Below, one piece after another: positions 63,139 to 64,000 of a stretch of DNA of 64,000 bases. The notes beneath the pieces are model-generated. The model was not told the origin of the DNA. It did not search any database and saw only the letters and a list, made by a program, of their open reading frames with translations. Position 1 is the first letter of the stretch, and each line of letters begins with the position of its first letter. Source of the stretch: Cerrena zonata (taxonomy: Eukaryota; Basidiomycota; Agaricomycetes; Polyporales; Cerrenaceae); assembly GCA_038087015.1 (NCBI GenBank), contig JASBNA010000004.1:2108001-2172000 (forward strand). Direction: 5' to 3'. A program made the position numbers and the translations under genes.

Positions 63139-63146
63139 ACATGAGG

Positions 63147-63938
63147 GGATAACCACTGATGGATAGACGCGGAATGAACCAACCCCGTTATGTAGGGAGA
63201 CCACACACCATGTTATGCACGGTCTGTCATCTTCCATATATACTCATGGTCAACTGTGACCACTCCGTACTTTGCTCCCGTCGTTATGCTATGACCTTTC
63301 CTCCTCTTTTCTCTGGCCTGCTATAGCCAGTCTTGCCAGGTTCTTGCCACGTCACCACTTCCACCGTTCAACGTTCAATGCTAGCGCTCAGCGCTCAGCT
63401 TCAACATCCTTTTCTCTCCGTATCTGCCATGTTACCTTCCCGTTTGTGTCATCAGGGTCTCTTTTCCCTTCACCCTCAAGAGTCAATGGCTACTTTGGTT
63501 GCACGTACGTATATCTACTCCCTCTTGATTTGCATAGTCTGATATACTTCCTTTTGTAGCATTCTGTGTTATGGTCGTGGTGAATCGCCAGCCACCGATC
63601 TAACTTCAAGGATCAAGACGGTTGAAGCAACCCCCTCCGAAGTTGGGGTTCATGTGGTGTCAGTCTGGTGTGGAGGGCTGCTGGGTGTGGAGATTTTGTA
63701 AGTCTAATTTTGTGACTCGTCTGTAGGGCCGTATTGCTGAATCCTATGTCACGCTAGTCTCCCTGGCGCTTTAACGTCATGCTGTTGTGAGCATCCTCGC
63801 TTACTTCAGCTACGTAAGCCAGTGTCTTCAACTCTGCCACGTCGCCAGTTGTTCTCGCTTCGTCCTCTTATAACCTGCGACATCTTTCTCCAGATCTTTC
63901 TCCGTAACCCCCACCTCTGCTGAAACTACAGCCTCACC
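63147..63938. other. Interval right of the MITE
   Basis: No supported gene. A 95-codon frame at 63272-63559 is composition-driven. A segment at 63,560-63,710 (open for about 48 codons, ending TAA) could be an exon of an unrecognised gene, but no start exon fits its phase. AT-rich TTATAACC near 63,868 may be a promoter element for the next start. Confidence 0.35.
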
Positions 63939-64000
63939 ATGGCCCAACTGCCATACCACACTGTGCTCGTCCAGCAATGCCTACCGCTTTTAGCAACATA
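63939..64000 (+). CDS. Possible start of a gene truncated by the window edge
   Basis: An ATG in the context TCACCATGGC begins MAQLPYHTVLVQQCLPLLAT and stays open to the end. Too short to identify. Confidence 0.35.
   Translation, partial: MAQLPYHTVLVQQCLPLLAT

Overview
This is nuclear DNA of a mushroom-forming basidiomycete (Agaricomycetes). Genes are dense and split by many introns of about 45-60 nt with GT/AG ends. The content fits that group: a DUF6589 protein, a divergent G-alpha subunit, a long homeodomain regulator, a GH79 glycosidase and basidiomycete-type F-box and RING proteins. Neither edge is a natural boundary: UTP6 runs off the left end and a possible new gene runs off the right. 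I cannot name the species.

Layout. 1-3.7 kb: UTP6 (ribosome biogenesis) and a disordered protein leave a shared promoter. 3.7-6.2 kb: gene-poor. 6.2-12.5 kb: an apparently intact DNA transposon with two 242-bp terminal inverted repeats that I read as identical. It carries a DUF6589 gene and a RecQ-like helicase gene that converge and overlap by 13 bp. 12.7-23.2 kb: signalling and housekeeping genes (divergent G-alpha, FAD monooxygenase, GOT1, PBS2-type MAP kinase kinase, UBL-BAG co-chaperone). 23.2-33.4 kb: accessory genes (secreted GH79 glycosidase, F-box protein, poorly resolved reverse-strand locus). 34.4-47.4 kb: WEE1 kinase and a homeodomain transcription factor, separated by 4.7 kb of non-coding DNA. 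50-60 kb: an uncharacterised protein, a DUF302 protein, a dehydratase fragment, a RING/TRAF-type ligase, an intron-containing tRNA-Asp and the DBP7/DDX31 helicase. 59.7-64 kb: ER cyclophilin, a short membrane segment, a tiny secreted Cys-containing peptide and a hAT-like MITE.

The two observations I would follow first are the transposon (close to what has been called AcademH, if I recall that work correctly) and the 50/53-residue secreted peptide gene with a Kex2-type site and tandem splice acceptors. A quality point matters for any reader: PBS2, the RING ligase, DBP7 and one uncharacterised gene each contain what looks like a single extra base in an otherwise conserved reading frame. That pattern fits assembly indels better than four independent pseudogenes.

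Exon boundaries were placed by hand from splice consensus, reading phase and family similarity. No alignment, search or RNA evidence was available.
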